In this document: positions 1 through 10,820 of the stretch, piece after piece
Position numbering within the stretch: the stretch's first letter is position 1
Layout: every line of letters starts with the position of its first letter
Origin: Terana coerulea
Taxonomy: Eukaryota > Basidiomycota > Agaricomycetes > Polyporales > Phanerochaetaceae
DNA: 64,000 bases
Assembly (NCBI GenBank): GCA_024811115.1
Contig: JAKOGH010000670.1
Span: 124,001 to 188,000 of the forward strand
Direction: 5' to 3'
Notes under the pieces: model-generated
What the model was told of the DNA's origin: nothing
Database searches by the model: none
What the model saw: the letters and a program-made list of their open reading frames with translations, nothing else
Translations under genes and position numbers: made by a program

Positions 1-460
1 CACGGCATGCCGTGATGGAGCGCGCGCTCGGAAGATGTACGATCAAACCGCTGTGCTGGGACGACAACGAAGAGAGAGCCGAGCTCGTCTCGGCCCTTTC
101 TTCGTTACCGTCCCACTCAGCAGTTGGAGCGTTCCGGGCGTGCGGGCATGACGTGTGAAACGGGGGTCAGAGGTGCGACTGGGCAGAGGGTTGGAGAGGC
201 CGAAAGTGCCGAGAAGAAAAGGTATAAAGGACGCGAGGCGAATGGCTGAAACTGCATCCTCTTCCCCTCGTCCTTTCCTCCCTTTCTCCCATCCCCACCA
301 CCCCTCTTCTCTGCTCGCTCGGCAGCTAGCCATTTTACCTCTCGCACCGGACATGCACTCTTCTCTCACTGTCGTCCAGGACGTTGCTCTCGTAGCTCGC
401 TCGCTTTCCGCGTCGCTCCCGTTAGCATCAGGAGGACCGGCTAGTGGGCAGAGTCGACTT
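1..460. other. Gene-free left edge
   Basis: No ORF here has recognisable protein content. The overlapping short ORFs on both strands are basic, low-complexity readings of C/T-rich DNA (about 255-310). I see nothing else supportable. Confidence 0.6.
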
Positions 461-466
461 CGATAG

Positions 467-3400
467 GTAAGTGCTCGCTTACCCACTTGTATCGGCCCTT
501 GCGCTGACTTTAAACATTCATTTGCAGTCGTTCCAGCGTTCGTTTATACCTGCAATATTGCATACACAGTGCGTCTCGTCAGCCGCCGCACTGTACGGCG
601 GAGGTGAGCACCAGTTCTCTTCTCCCGTTCGTTTATTTACTGATTGAATTGCACGGGTTTAGCGGCTTATCTGTTAGTTTCAAACCACGTAAGTCATCCG
701 GCTAGCCTCGCCGTACCACGCACTCATGCTACATTCAATATAGGCCGTCTGCTCATGGCATGCACGCCATTTCCCACTCACTCGTCGCGCCGAGCTGATG
801 TTGCTTTGAAGGAGAACGGTATGTACCTGCTACTATTGACTGCGACAGGGCTTACGAAACCTGGCTTTGATAGCTCCGGTCGCTGTCGTGAATAGGCGGT
901 CAGTCTGCGTCAGTAACCGCAAGCCGCGAAAACACTGAACGGACGTTAATAGGGCTTGTACGGCTCTACTGCGGCCATGCCATGACAAGCGCTCGGAGCA
1001 ACGGTGATATTCGACAGGTACGCCGCCGCTTCTCTGGTGCTACCGTGACCACTGACTTAATATACATAGATGACTGAATGCTTGTAACGGTCATTACCGT
1101 ACTCGACGCATCGTCAGTGCACACGGCGCACACGGCGCGTTGCAACCTGGGACCCCGAAGCCGCCAAGGCCGTTAATATACGGCCGAGGTACGTACCGGT
1201 TCTCCTCTCACGTCCAGTTATTTACTGATTAAATTGCACGGGTTCAGTGGCTTAGTCTCGTAGCTTGTGACGTAAGTCACCCTACGGGTCTCGCCGTACC
1301 ACGGACTCATGCCACATTCAGTACAGGCCATCTGCTGATGGTATGCACACCATTTCCACTCACTCGTTGCGCCGGGCGGACGTCGCTTTGAAGAATAACA
1401 GTATGTGCCCGCTACTGTTGACTGCGACAAGGACTTACAAACCTGGCTTTAATAGCGAACGGAACTATGGTGAACGGGCGGTCAGTCCGGGTAATTAACT
1501 GCAAGCCGCTCGAGAAGACACTGAACGGACGTCAATAGGGCCTGTACGGCTTTACTGCTGCCATGTCATGACGGGCGATTGCGATAGTTAACAGGTACGC
1601 CGTCGCTTCTGCCGTGCTGCCATGATTACTGACTTAATATTGCATATTAGATGACTGAATGCCCGTAACGGTTATTACCGCACTCGCCGCATTGTCAGTG
1701 CGCGGCGCGCCCGGCGCACTGTTGGCGTCGACCGGCTGCCACTCGAGACGACACGGCGCGTCGCGGCCTGGGACCCCGAAGCTGCCAAGGCCGCCGGCCG
1801 CCAAAATATCTCCCGCAAGCTACGCGCGCCGTTCCCCTTGCTGGTGGCGTGAGCCGGCACGGCGTTACACAATATACCGGTATGTATTCCGTCGCGTTGA
1901 TCATAAATTAATGGCTAACCAGATCTTGCTTCAGAGTACCGGTACTAAATCAGATAAACAACGAACGCGCAACTGTGACCATAGGTAAGTAATGTCAAGC
2001 TCTCACTATGAACGTATTTTGAACAGTCGTCCATAGGCTGTAGTACTCTTCGGCGACGCTGTTACTAGTACAGTATAAGTAGACTGTAACGGTCGGTCAC
2101 TATAGGTAAGCCGCCGTTCACATGAGCTTACCACTATTACTAATCCGATGACCACAGTCGTGGAATGAGGCATCCCGGAGCATTCCGCGCGCCTTTCGGA
2201 TGTGGACCCAGCCTGCGCCTATCGCCTAGACCGTCAGCGAGAAGCAGGCTTCGTCCATCGACATACCTCTCATGCAACTCCCCATGCGCAACATCCAGGT
2301 AATGTCACCTTACACCCTGTCAAGCAGCTCGTACTGACCTTGTACATACAGATAATCCGTCTCCTTGTAGCGACAGCCATCCCATGTCCCCGCACATGTA
2401 CGACGCCGCCGGATGCGGCTCGCGACTCGGATTCATCGGGCGTCATGCGGCGTGGACGTGAGAGTCTACAGTCCATTCTACACCATCCACCATACGGTAC
2501 GTCTCATAGGCTATGTAATGCACCACATCGCTCACAAATGGGGTTTAAAGCCTTGTGATCAGTACCTCGAAAGCCCGGCGGCCCGGGACAAGACGTTGAA
2601 TACAGGGGCATGCGCGTACCGCCGAGGACCATCCGACCACCCATTGCCTCTCATTTCGACCCGTACCGGTACGCCCTATCATGTAACACTATATCTTCCG
2701 TCCATACGCTAACCTTAACCTTAATCTCACAGCCCCCGTACATGAGTCCACTCCGTCGTTGTAGGTGCTCGCGGCCGTCCACTATTATGAGATTAGCGCC
2801 CCGGGGTATTGGTAAGTATCTACTCTCATTCGGCAGCATAGTACGTTCTTACCAACAACCTATTAGGGTTCACGCCGTCGTAATTACCAAGACCGTGCCG
2901 ACCGTGTCCGACCACCACTCCTCGCAATGTACGTGAAGCCGATATGGAAGTGCTATCACACATTCGACGGCGCTCCCCTCAGACATATCTCCATACTTGT
3001 GGTTATTATCTGTAGGTAAGTTGAGCTACACTTGTTGTTACCAGCTCGTACGATGCCGTATGCTCACAGTCTTCGACCTCCGCTCCTCGCAGTGTACCAG
3101 AGTAACCAGATAGATGTCTTACTAGTAGTACTCATCTGTGTCTATTGCGACCGTCAAGGGCTATAACTACATGCTAGTATCTGTATACATAATAGCTCGA
3201 GTACCCACGAGACGAACGCATTACGCTGACCTCGTTCTATAGCTCACGGACTCTCGTTTATAGGCCGCTTAGTCAACCAAGGATGCTGGTGAGCATTGCG
3301 CGTGCCGCGGATACATTACGATACCAAGTGGGCCTACTCTACATAAGTACGTCGTTCTATTGCAGTCGTTTTAATCAATGGTACTGATTGCGCTACAAGG

Positions 3401-4071
3401 GTGGATTCTTTTCTCTGCACTCGGGCTGACTCGGGACCTTTGCACGCGAGGCGGCAAGACCACACTGTCGGTGTCTTGCGGATGCCTTGTCTGCTAGATG
3501 GTATGTTGCATACTTTATTTATTATCATTCAACGTATTAATGTACATCATGTCTAGCTCGTTAGTCTCGCGTTTGTGCCACGGCATTGAACTGCGCGGCA
3601 CCATGCCGCGCCATAGCTCTTGGTGCGCCGGTGTCACCGTCAGGCTTCTACATTCCCGGATGTCAGTGCTTCGGTGCATAGGGGCTATACGTGAGTCGTT
3701 GCCTGCCTTCTCTCCGATGATAAAGCTCATGGCTCTCCTTATCCGCAGCCGCACTGTCTTGTACATTCGCATGTGCGGTGACTCGATGGCGAAACCGTGC
3801 GCCGTGCACATACTCCACGATCATTGCAGTCGCGGCGAGTGTTCGGCGCGTCTGCGCTTTATGTGGAGCGCCATGCGTCGCGCTCCCCAGTGACTCGTGC
3901 GCGTCGATAGCAATGCCACATCCGCGAGCAAACGCCAGCCGAGCATGTCGACGATGTCGCGGCACCGGCGGTCTGGTGTCCCGTGCGTGCGTCTCGCTCT
4001 GAGACGTCGTCCGCCGCACAGGTACGCCATTGCGCCTGTTCTTCGCGATGTCTTGGGCTGACGCGCTGTAG
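467..4071 (+). other. Intron-dense, apparently non-coding interval
   Basis: The plus strand carries a string of intervals that look like canonical short fungal introns, with GT donor, AG acceptor and often a CTNA-like branch site. They are 467-527, 604-662, 689-743, 819-873, 1018-1069, 1189-1247, 1272-1326, 1401-1455, 1595-1650, 1985-2026, 2106-2157, 2299-2351, 2812-2866, 3016-3069 and 4022-4071. Lengths are 42-61 bp, like the introns of real genes further right. The segments between them do not join into a recognisable protein; the longest ORFs cross the splice sites and look random. This could be a spliced long non-coding RNA, a decayed multi-exon gene, or chance. Splice sites are seen directly; trans­cription is inferred. 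Confidence 0.4.
601..1800 (+). repeat. Diverged tandem duplication, unit about 585 bp
   Basis: The segment starting near 601 recurs near 1186. Matching landmarks are the donor/branch block at 604-662 versus 1189-1247, the block at 689-743 versus 1272-1326, 819-873 versus 1401-1455, 1018-1069 versus 1595-1650, and the stretch with GGGACCCCGAAG near 1149 and 1768. Offsets are 585, 583, 582 and 577 bp, so the copies have gained only small indels while many bases differ. The second copy carries an extra GC-rich insertion near 1715-1760. All four intron-like intervals are kept in both copies. Confidence 0.8.
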
Positions 4072-6359
4072 GTGCCCATATTTTGATGTGCAGGCAACGT
4101 CAAGATGCGCTGTGCCACGGCTTCAGCCGGGCGCAGAGGGATGCCGCGTGTATCTGCCCGGGAGCAGAAATCTGTCGAGTCCGCGAGTGGGCTTCGCGGC
4201 ATGTTGTTCGCCGAGCGCGCTCGCCAGAGCCTGCTCGGCCTGCTCATTGCGTTGTCGCGCCCCGCGCGGTAGTGTGCGCTCGGCGGCGTGCTGCGCCATA
4301 GAGCCCGCCTTGCCCGGCAGGCGCGAGCTTGTGACGCTCTGTCCCCGTATGTCTCATTCCCTTCGTTCTCGGTACCGTCGGCTGACTCTTTCCATGTGGC
4401 CAGCGCGCGAGCCGCTCCGTGCTGCCCACGACCCAGCAGCGGACGCAGCGGGTGCGGGCTGGCCAGTCATTGCTGGCGCACGCGCGCATGGACTCGGCAC
4501 CCCGAAGCCACGGTGCCGCTGCCGTACGGTATCGTGATGTCTGCCACAGCGACTCGGCTGTCGCTGTCTCTCGTGTGGTGCGTCAATCCCCGACGTCGGG
4601 TGTTGTGGACTGGGGCGACCGAGCGCGGCTCGCGGCGTCACGGCGTTGGAACCGCCGCCACAGCCGTCGTATGCGCCATGCCCTGCCGCCGGACGGACGA
4701 GATGACGAGCCATGGGGGTACTCTGCGGTCGAGTGATGTGCGATGCGTGCATTAGCCAATGGCAGGATGACGGTCAGACCGCCAGGCCGGTGCCCAGTGC
4801 CGGCATGCGCACTGGGCAGCGTTCGGGTGGGTGCTGGTACGGTTGTCTGGGTGATACTCCCGTCGCGCCATTATGAGTTTGCCGAGGCCATGGATAGAAA
4901 ACGGTGGCGGGGTGCCACCCGCCGGCACTCGGTCATGCGCGGGGTGTTGTGCTGGCCGTGCGATGGCAGGCAGTGCCCCGTGCCGCCAGCGACGGCTGCA
5001 GCGCCGAGGACGGGTTGCGCCGGGTGATGGTGACTGAATATTGAACGCGAGAACGGAGCGGCCATGGCGGCCAGTGAGAGGGCTGGAACGAATGAACGAC
5101 CTGTGTGAGATGACATAAGTCACAGTGAAGGGAAAAGACGGCGGCGGCGCGAACGTACCAAAGTAGGAGCAAGCCTATCTGCTGCAGTGTCAGTCGCCCG
5201 AAGACGACGCACGCAATGTTTGTGCCGTGGTTGCGCATCAAAGTGTCGGCGGGGCCCATGGTGTTCTCGCGGTCGGTGCTCGTCTGCTAGGGTCAGGGTT
5301 TAAGTTACTGCTCTCTGACTATGCATGGACGCTGCACTTACTTTTCTGCACTTAGCTCCAACCAAGGTGTGGCGGCGAGTAAAGCCTGGCTTGCCCCTGG
5401 CAAGGCGGTTGGAGAACATCACACCGAGAGTCGAGGTACGCGTGCACGGACTTGAAACGCGACACTGGCGCTCTTCGTAGGATGGAGTATCGACGTTCAA
5501 ACGCTCGAGGCGGTCAGACACGTCGTGGGTGTCGGGGAGGTCGAGAGCTGGAGGTCTCTCCCCGAGGAACGCGCGGGACTTGCGGTCGCTGCAGCAGCCG
5601 GTGCACGCGACGCCTCCGCGCCATTTCCGAGCGCCGCACTCAACCATCCTTTCACATGAATCTTGAGGTGTCTGTTGCGACGGGACGGCTGGGGTAGACT
5701 CGAGACGGGGCGACGAAGTGGGCCGTCGGTGCAGTGGGATTTTGCCAGTGAGCTGACGACGTCGGGTCAGCCTAGCGCGCGTGGCGCGCAGCGAGGGCAT
5801 GTAAGATGTGAACGGCAGCTGCCAGCATCGGGTGTGAGACGATGTGAGGTGTCGAGTTGCGCGGGACGCAAGTGTGCGGAAGGGGACGGCAGAGGTGTTG
5901 GGAGAGAGCGAGAGAGATGGGTGGGCGCCAAGGGCTCGACGCCACGAAGAAGAAGTCTAGGTTTGCAGAAAGGCTTCTGCATCGCGGTCGAGCAGACATG
6001 TGTGGTCGCAAATCAAATATATTTGTGTCTGAATCTATATACATGGCTGTACATACACCCCGCAAGGCCTCGTTCGCACCACACTACTGCGCCCTGCGAT
6101 GCGACCCCAGGGCCCCGACGGCCAAGCGACAGGTGGACACCCTCCATGCTTCCCTGCAGCGCACGATCGTTCGGCTCCGTAAGGTATGCGCGGATATAGA
6201 TGGGCACATGAAGGTATAGTAGGATGCATGCGGTGCTGGGGTTCGGATGACGGCACTGTACAGTAACGTGCGAAAACGCAGTCAGATCGCGGTGCTCGAC
6301 GCACGGGAATGGGCAGGACGAATGACTGACGCTGTGTGCGGCTCCGCCTGCCGCCGTGC
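4072..6359. other. Gene-poor stretch with a GC-rich block
   Basis: About 3780-5030 is distinctly GC-rich, so long ORFs occur in several frames on both strands (for example 3663-4247 minus against 3983-4537 plus). None shows a domain, and none outcompetes the others. From 5030 to 6359 there are only short ORFs and the probable 3' flank of the PPR-like gene. I find no RNA gene or mobile element with certainty. Confidence 0.5.
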
Positions 6360-8406
6360 TCAGTCCTCTGCGCGCGGGCCCGCATCCTGCTCCCGCACGC
6401 GGTCGACGAGACTCGAGAACGACGGCGTGAAGAAGCCGCGCTGCGCCGCGACGTGACCTGAGGGCAGCTGCTGCCGCCGCCGCCCCGCTGCGCGACGACG
6501 TGCTCCTCCGGCTCGGGTACCGCCCGCGCCTCCCTGAAGCGCACGACCGTCCGCCAGACGTCCCGCGAGAGCCGCGTGCGCCGCCCGAGGTGGCGCAGGT
6601 ACACGTCCTGGTGCCCCCACGTCCGCCGCCCGAGCCGCTCCTTGACGCGCTGCACCGAGCGGCCGAGCGTGTCCAGCGCGCGCCGCTCGAGCGCCTCGAT
6701 CTGCGCCAGGTCCCGCTGCAGGATCGCGAGGTGGACGGCGACGTCGAAGACTTTGTGTCGGGGCGGTGGGTCGACGGCGTCGGCGGGTTCGGGCACGGGC
6801 TCGAAGGGAGTCTTTTGCAGCACGTCGGGGAGGGTCGGGTGTGGGTGGTGGGATGGGGCTTGAATACCGAGAGGTGTGGTGGCGGCTCATGCCTGCCGGT
6901 TTCTGGTTCTGGTAAACGAGACTGCTGCTCGTGCGCCCGCTCCTCCTCTGCCCACTTCCGCTGGATCTCCGCATAGAACGCCATGTCGAACCGTTTTCGT
7001 CGGAGCTGTCTCCGGATCTTTCGCAGCACGAACCGCAGCGAGCCCAGGTTTTTGTCGCGGTTGGCCTCGCCGAGTATAGGGAGGAACATGTAGTGCGTCA
7101 TGCCAAAATGGGGTGCAAGGACCTCGCCTCTCGATTTTAACAGACATTGTCCGCGGAGGTGGCGGTCTGTCCGGCGGTCGAGCTCCATGGCTTGCACGAG
7201 GTAATGACGGGCGAGTTCTGCTCTGCCCGCGCGCGACAGCCACTTGATCATCATCTGGTAGCTGGTGGTGTTGGGCTCAGCGTACGGGGCGACGTAGGGC
7301 GCGACCAGCGGGCTGTTGACACCAAAGTCTTCGTCTTCGTCGTCCGCATACGACGAGTCGAGGTTTGTCGCAGGGGAAGGGAGGGGTGTGCTGAGCACCT
7401 CGAACGCTTGTACGAGCTTCGACACGTTGCCTGTTCGGCCAAGGAAGTCCAGGGTGCTGTTGAGCGCGGACGTCGAGAACGCCTGCTGGACGGGCGGATT
7501 GTGGAGGTCGGAGTCGGAGGCGTCGCTGGACGCGGGCTTGTCCCAGAACTCGAGTGGCGGACGGTCAGGGTAGGCGAGGTCGACGCCGTACGCGACCCGC
7601 AACAGCTTCTGGAAGCCCTCAAAGTCCATGGTCTCCTTCAGGACGCGGAGCGTGAGGTCGACGTTGAACGCGGTGACGGGGACGCGGTCGCGCCACATCT
7701 CGTCCACGAGCTTGAGGCACGTCGTCGCCATCGCCTGCACCATGCCCGCGCGGTCCGTGTGCCAGACGGGCAGCGTGAGGCGGTGGGCGAGCGCCATGAG
7801 GCAGAGCCCGTAGGTCTTGTGCGTCTTGCGCAGGCCGAGGTGCGCCATCTCCTGCGCGACCTGCAGCGCGCCGACGTGGTGGCCGACGGCGGCGAACTGC
7901 GCGAGCACGAAGTGGTAGTCGTCCGCGTCGGGCGCGTAGCCGGCGGCGCGCATGTTGTGGATGACGGCCTGGTAGCGCACCTCGTGGATGTGCGGCGCAC
8001 GCGGGCGCCGGCGCAGCTCGAGCCGCCGGTACAGGTCCATCCGTGCGTCGGCGGGCGAGAGCGTCGCGCGCCGGAGCACGCGCTGGTGCGTCTCAAGTGG
8101 GAGGTCGTCCGGCGCGGCGAGGCTGAGGAAGTCGACGTAGCTCCCCCATACTTGTGCTGGCGTTGCCTGCGCCTGCCCTAGCATTACCTCCAGATCCTCA
8201 TGTCGTCGCCGCTGTAGCCTCTGCAGCGGCGTCATAGTGTTCGTACTTGTGCTCGTGCTCGCCGGCCGTTCCTCCAGTTCCGCGGCGGGGTCGAGTGTGG
8301 CTGCAAAGCGGCGGGTTTGGGATGTATGCAGAGCCCGCCTGGCCTGCGCGGCGGGCGGACGCAGGATTGTCGCTAGCTTGAAGTTGCGGACCGCATTGCG
8401 CGACAT
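6360..8406 (-). CDS. Mitochondrial PPR-like (helical repeat) protein
   Basis: Model: exons 8406-6868, 6811-6521 and 6467-6360, joined by GT...AG introns of 56 and 53 bp. Total 1938 bp, giving 645 aa in frame. Without these introns the ORF drifts into arginine- and serine-rich nonsense. The ATG at 8406 gives an N-terminus typical of a mitochondrial presequence: basic, amphipathic, with an R-x-ALHTSQTRRF stretch. An in-frame ATG at 8508 would add 34 residues. The middle is alpha-helical with paired-helix spacing (residues about 100-400) as in pentatricopeptide proteins, which bind organellar RNA. I recognise the general class, not a named orthologue. A role in mitochondrial RNA handling or translation is inferred. 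No clear branch point is visible in either intron, so the 3' exons are the least certain part. Confidence 0.75.
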
Positions 8407-9110
8407 GGACGGCCGGGGAGCAAGGCGATGGCGAGAGAGAAGGTGTTGAGAGCGTAGAGCTTCGCGCCGCACTCCTGCCAAAATTTGCCACGTGCTTTCC
8501 GTCCGCATTTAGCAAGCGTCGGGGCGCCCAAGACTCTCGACTTCGCCATGACGAGCACAATTTGGATCCTCGACTTGCAAACTATGGCTGTTGTGCTCTC
8601 TTACCTAGTTAAATTCTTCTGGCTGTTATGCGGGGCTGTACTTTCTCTGATTTTTACATGTTTCTGTACTAACTCACCTAAGTATTGCGCAGGCAGCCAG
8701 AACTCAAGAGTCGAGAAGGGTGCGTTCTCATTGCAATACCGTCCTTGGAGGCTGACTCACGGGTCGATCTACAGCTTCGGATGTGATTCCAGATACTAGC
8801 AGGCGATATCCACTGTTGTTTACCCGAGTCAATCGAATAGCACCTCACTGCTCAATGGCAGCCAGCCGGGCTGACCGTTGGCCGCGGGCATCTCGGGGTC
8901 GCCACCTATGCAGGGTAGCCTATCTTTCGTGGGGATTACGAGGCTAACATCCGCTGTGAGTGACAACAAAGGCTGTCAGCGCTGACGCAGTGGCAGACAG
9001 GGACTGCACTGTACAAGAACTTGCGTTCGCGCTACCTATTCGACTATCGCTTCTTGCCTTACCCCCTCGAGTCAAGACCACCGACTACTCCGCCTTCCTC
9101 ATACCTGAAG
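8407..9110. promoter_or_regulatory. Divergent intergenic region
   Basis: This 704-bp gap separates the minus-strand PPR-like gene from the plus-strand membrane protein gene and must hold both 5' regions. A hydrophobic ORF inside (8548-8799, plus) has no recognisable content and I do not call it. No specific promoter element stands out. Confidence 0.4.
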
Positions 9111-10123
9111 ATGGCACCAGTACCAGCTACCGAAAACTTTCGTCAAGTCAACGCCATCCCGGAGGGCACCAAGCCCGCCGGGCCTCACACACTCTGGCTT
9201 GTCCTCAGTATCCTCGCTGCCGTGTTCCTCCTTGGCCTCGGATGGGTGACCGTGGTCGTATGGAGATGCCGTTCCCAGAAGAAAGCCGTGGTACAGACAT
9301 GTGTCGTCATCGGCAGCTCTGAGTCGCGGTCGGAGAAGACGTGCACATCCAGCTCGAATGCTTCTCTGCAGGGCGACGAGTTGGGCGCCTGGGCCGTGCA
9401 ATACCTCCATAAATTGAAGACGATGGACGGGTCGTCGGCGACTCTCATTCCTTGTCTACCCTCCCCGCATAACATGGCCTCAGCGATCGCACTCCCTCGC
9501 CCTGTGTCGTGAAAGGCCGCGCCATTCCTGGCAACAACAAACCCACTCGTTCCTATAAGGTCGCAAGTCCGCCTATGCTGGCTAGCGTCGCCGAGGCGGA
9601 CGACCAGGCCGAGGACGCGGACTACAGCTGCTTCTCCGACGCCTCCGTCTGCCAGTACTGCGAGGACTGCGCGAGCCTCCCCCTGTCCGATGACGATGCC
9701 GACACCTCCACCGCGACCGAAGAAATCTCCATCCCCTCCATTGTTGTGTATGAATGCCCCAACGCAGCACGCCTTAGCTCCAGCCTGTCCTCGGACGCCT
9801 CCCTGGCCTACCTCGCACATGACGACGCGCCGAAGGCAGACTATCTGCAGGTCCCCGACCACGACGCGCCCGCCTGCACACCGCAGGACCGCCCCACTAT
9901 CACCAACGCTGGTCTGTCCAACATCACCAACACGAAGTTCAAGCTCTCTGCGCCGCCGCGCAAGGCTCCTAAGCCCCTGGCCAAGACCTCTTCCACCGGC
10001 CCTCACAAGCGCGGCAAGGAGAATGCTCCTGCCGCTGTGCTGTCCGTGCCTGGCCTCGCCAGCCGCGTTCGCACCACGCCATCTTACGCTGCATTCACCG
10101 CGGCGTATCCGACGCGGTTCTAA
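9111..10123 (+). CDS. Single-pass membrane protein of unknown function
   Basis: Exons 9111-9503 and 9560-10123 flank a 56-bp intron with GTGTCG donor and TATAAG acceptor. The join is in phase, 957 bp, 318 aa. The ATG at 9111 is followed by about 27 residues and then a strong hydrophobic helix (LWLVLSILAAVFLLGLGWV) ending in positive residues, so the N-terminus is probably outside or lumenal and the long C-terminal part cytosolic. The tail is acidic (ADDQAEDADY, SDDDADT) with a small Cys cluster (CQYCEDC), then turns basic and proline-rich near the end. I do not recognise a family. If the intron were not used, a 134-aa protein would end at 9512. Confidence 0.6.
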
Positions 10124-10820
10124 TTTATAACTCGCGACCGACATCTGCTCAAGACTCGCTCGTGCTCACGTCGCAATCACTCTCATCCTACGAATCAAAC
10201 TACCTTTCTGTCGGCATCGTCAGCAATAGTCTCACGCCACAGCACACTGCATCATGTTCTCACCATCTCTATAAGCACGGTCAACATCTGTCGTCTGCTA
10301 TTTCCGCTCCGCATATCAAGCATCTCTTCGGTCGCATCTCTCTCAAGTCTCGTCTCTGGCAACCTGTTCCGGTCTTCGCACTTGCATCTTTGTACCAGGT
10401 TTCTCATCTTCTCCGTTTCTCTCTGCATACGTTTACTCTCGCACACAGCACTCAGTTCCAATCTCTCATGCATGAATGTCTTATATGTTAGTCTCGATTC
10501 GCCTTTGTCTCTTCTAGTTTGGAGTTCTTTCTGTTTGTGTATTCATCTGTACTTGGATCCAAGAAATAGCATATTATCACCTACATCACTTCTCGATTCA
10601 TTAAGTGGGTGAGTTGGTATGGTATATCACGGTGTTATAGTATAAGTGAGATATCCTCTGCCAAGCGGAGGAATGGAAGTGAGGTCGAGGAAAGGAGAGC
10701 TGCGTGCCATCGTGGTACTCGTTCAACTTACGTCCGCCTCTCAGCCAGACGGCGTCATGCTCGTGAGATACTTGACTTGGAAGTCGTCCGAGCAGGCCAC
10801 CAGACTACCACCATGGAATG
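10124..10820. other. Intergenic, 3' flanks of convergent genes
   Basis: C/T-rich sequence with short ORFs only. It lies between the ends of the membrane-protein gene and the WD40 gene, so it should contain both terminators and 3' UTRs. Nothing specific is identifiable. Confidence 0.5.

Noticed and set aside
3663..4537. Overlapping ORFs of 194 (minus) and 184 (plus) codons
   Set aside because: GC-rich block leaves several frames open; neither has a domain or clear start context, and an intron-like interval (4022-4071) lies inside.
7147..8181. Plus-strand ORF of 344 codons
   Set aside because: Antisense to the PPR-like gene; GC-rich codon bias of the true gene keeps the opposite strand open. 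Composition is Arg/Val/His-heavy without domains.
9185..10144. Minus-strand ORF of 319 codons
   Set aside because: Antisense shadow of the membrane-protein gene at 9111-10123.
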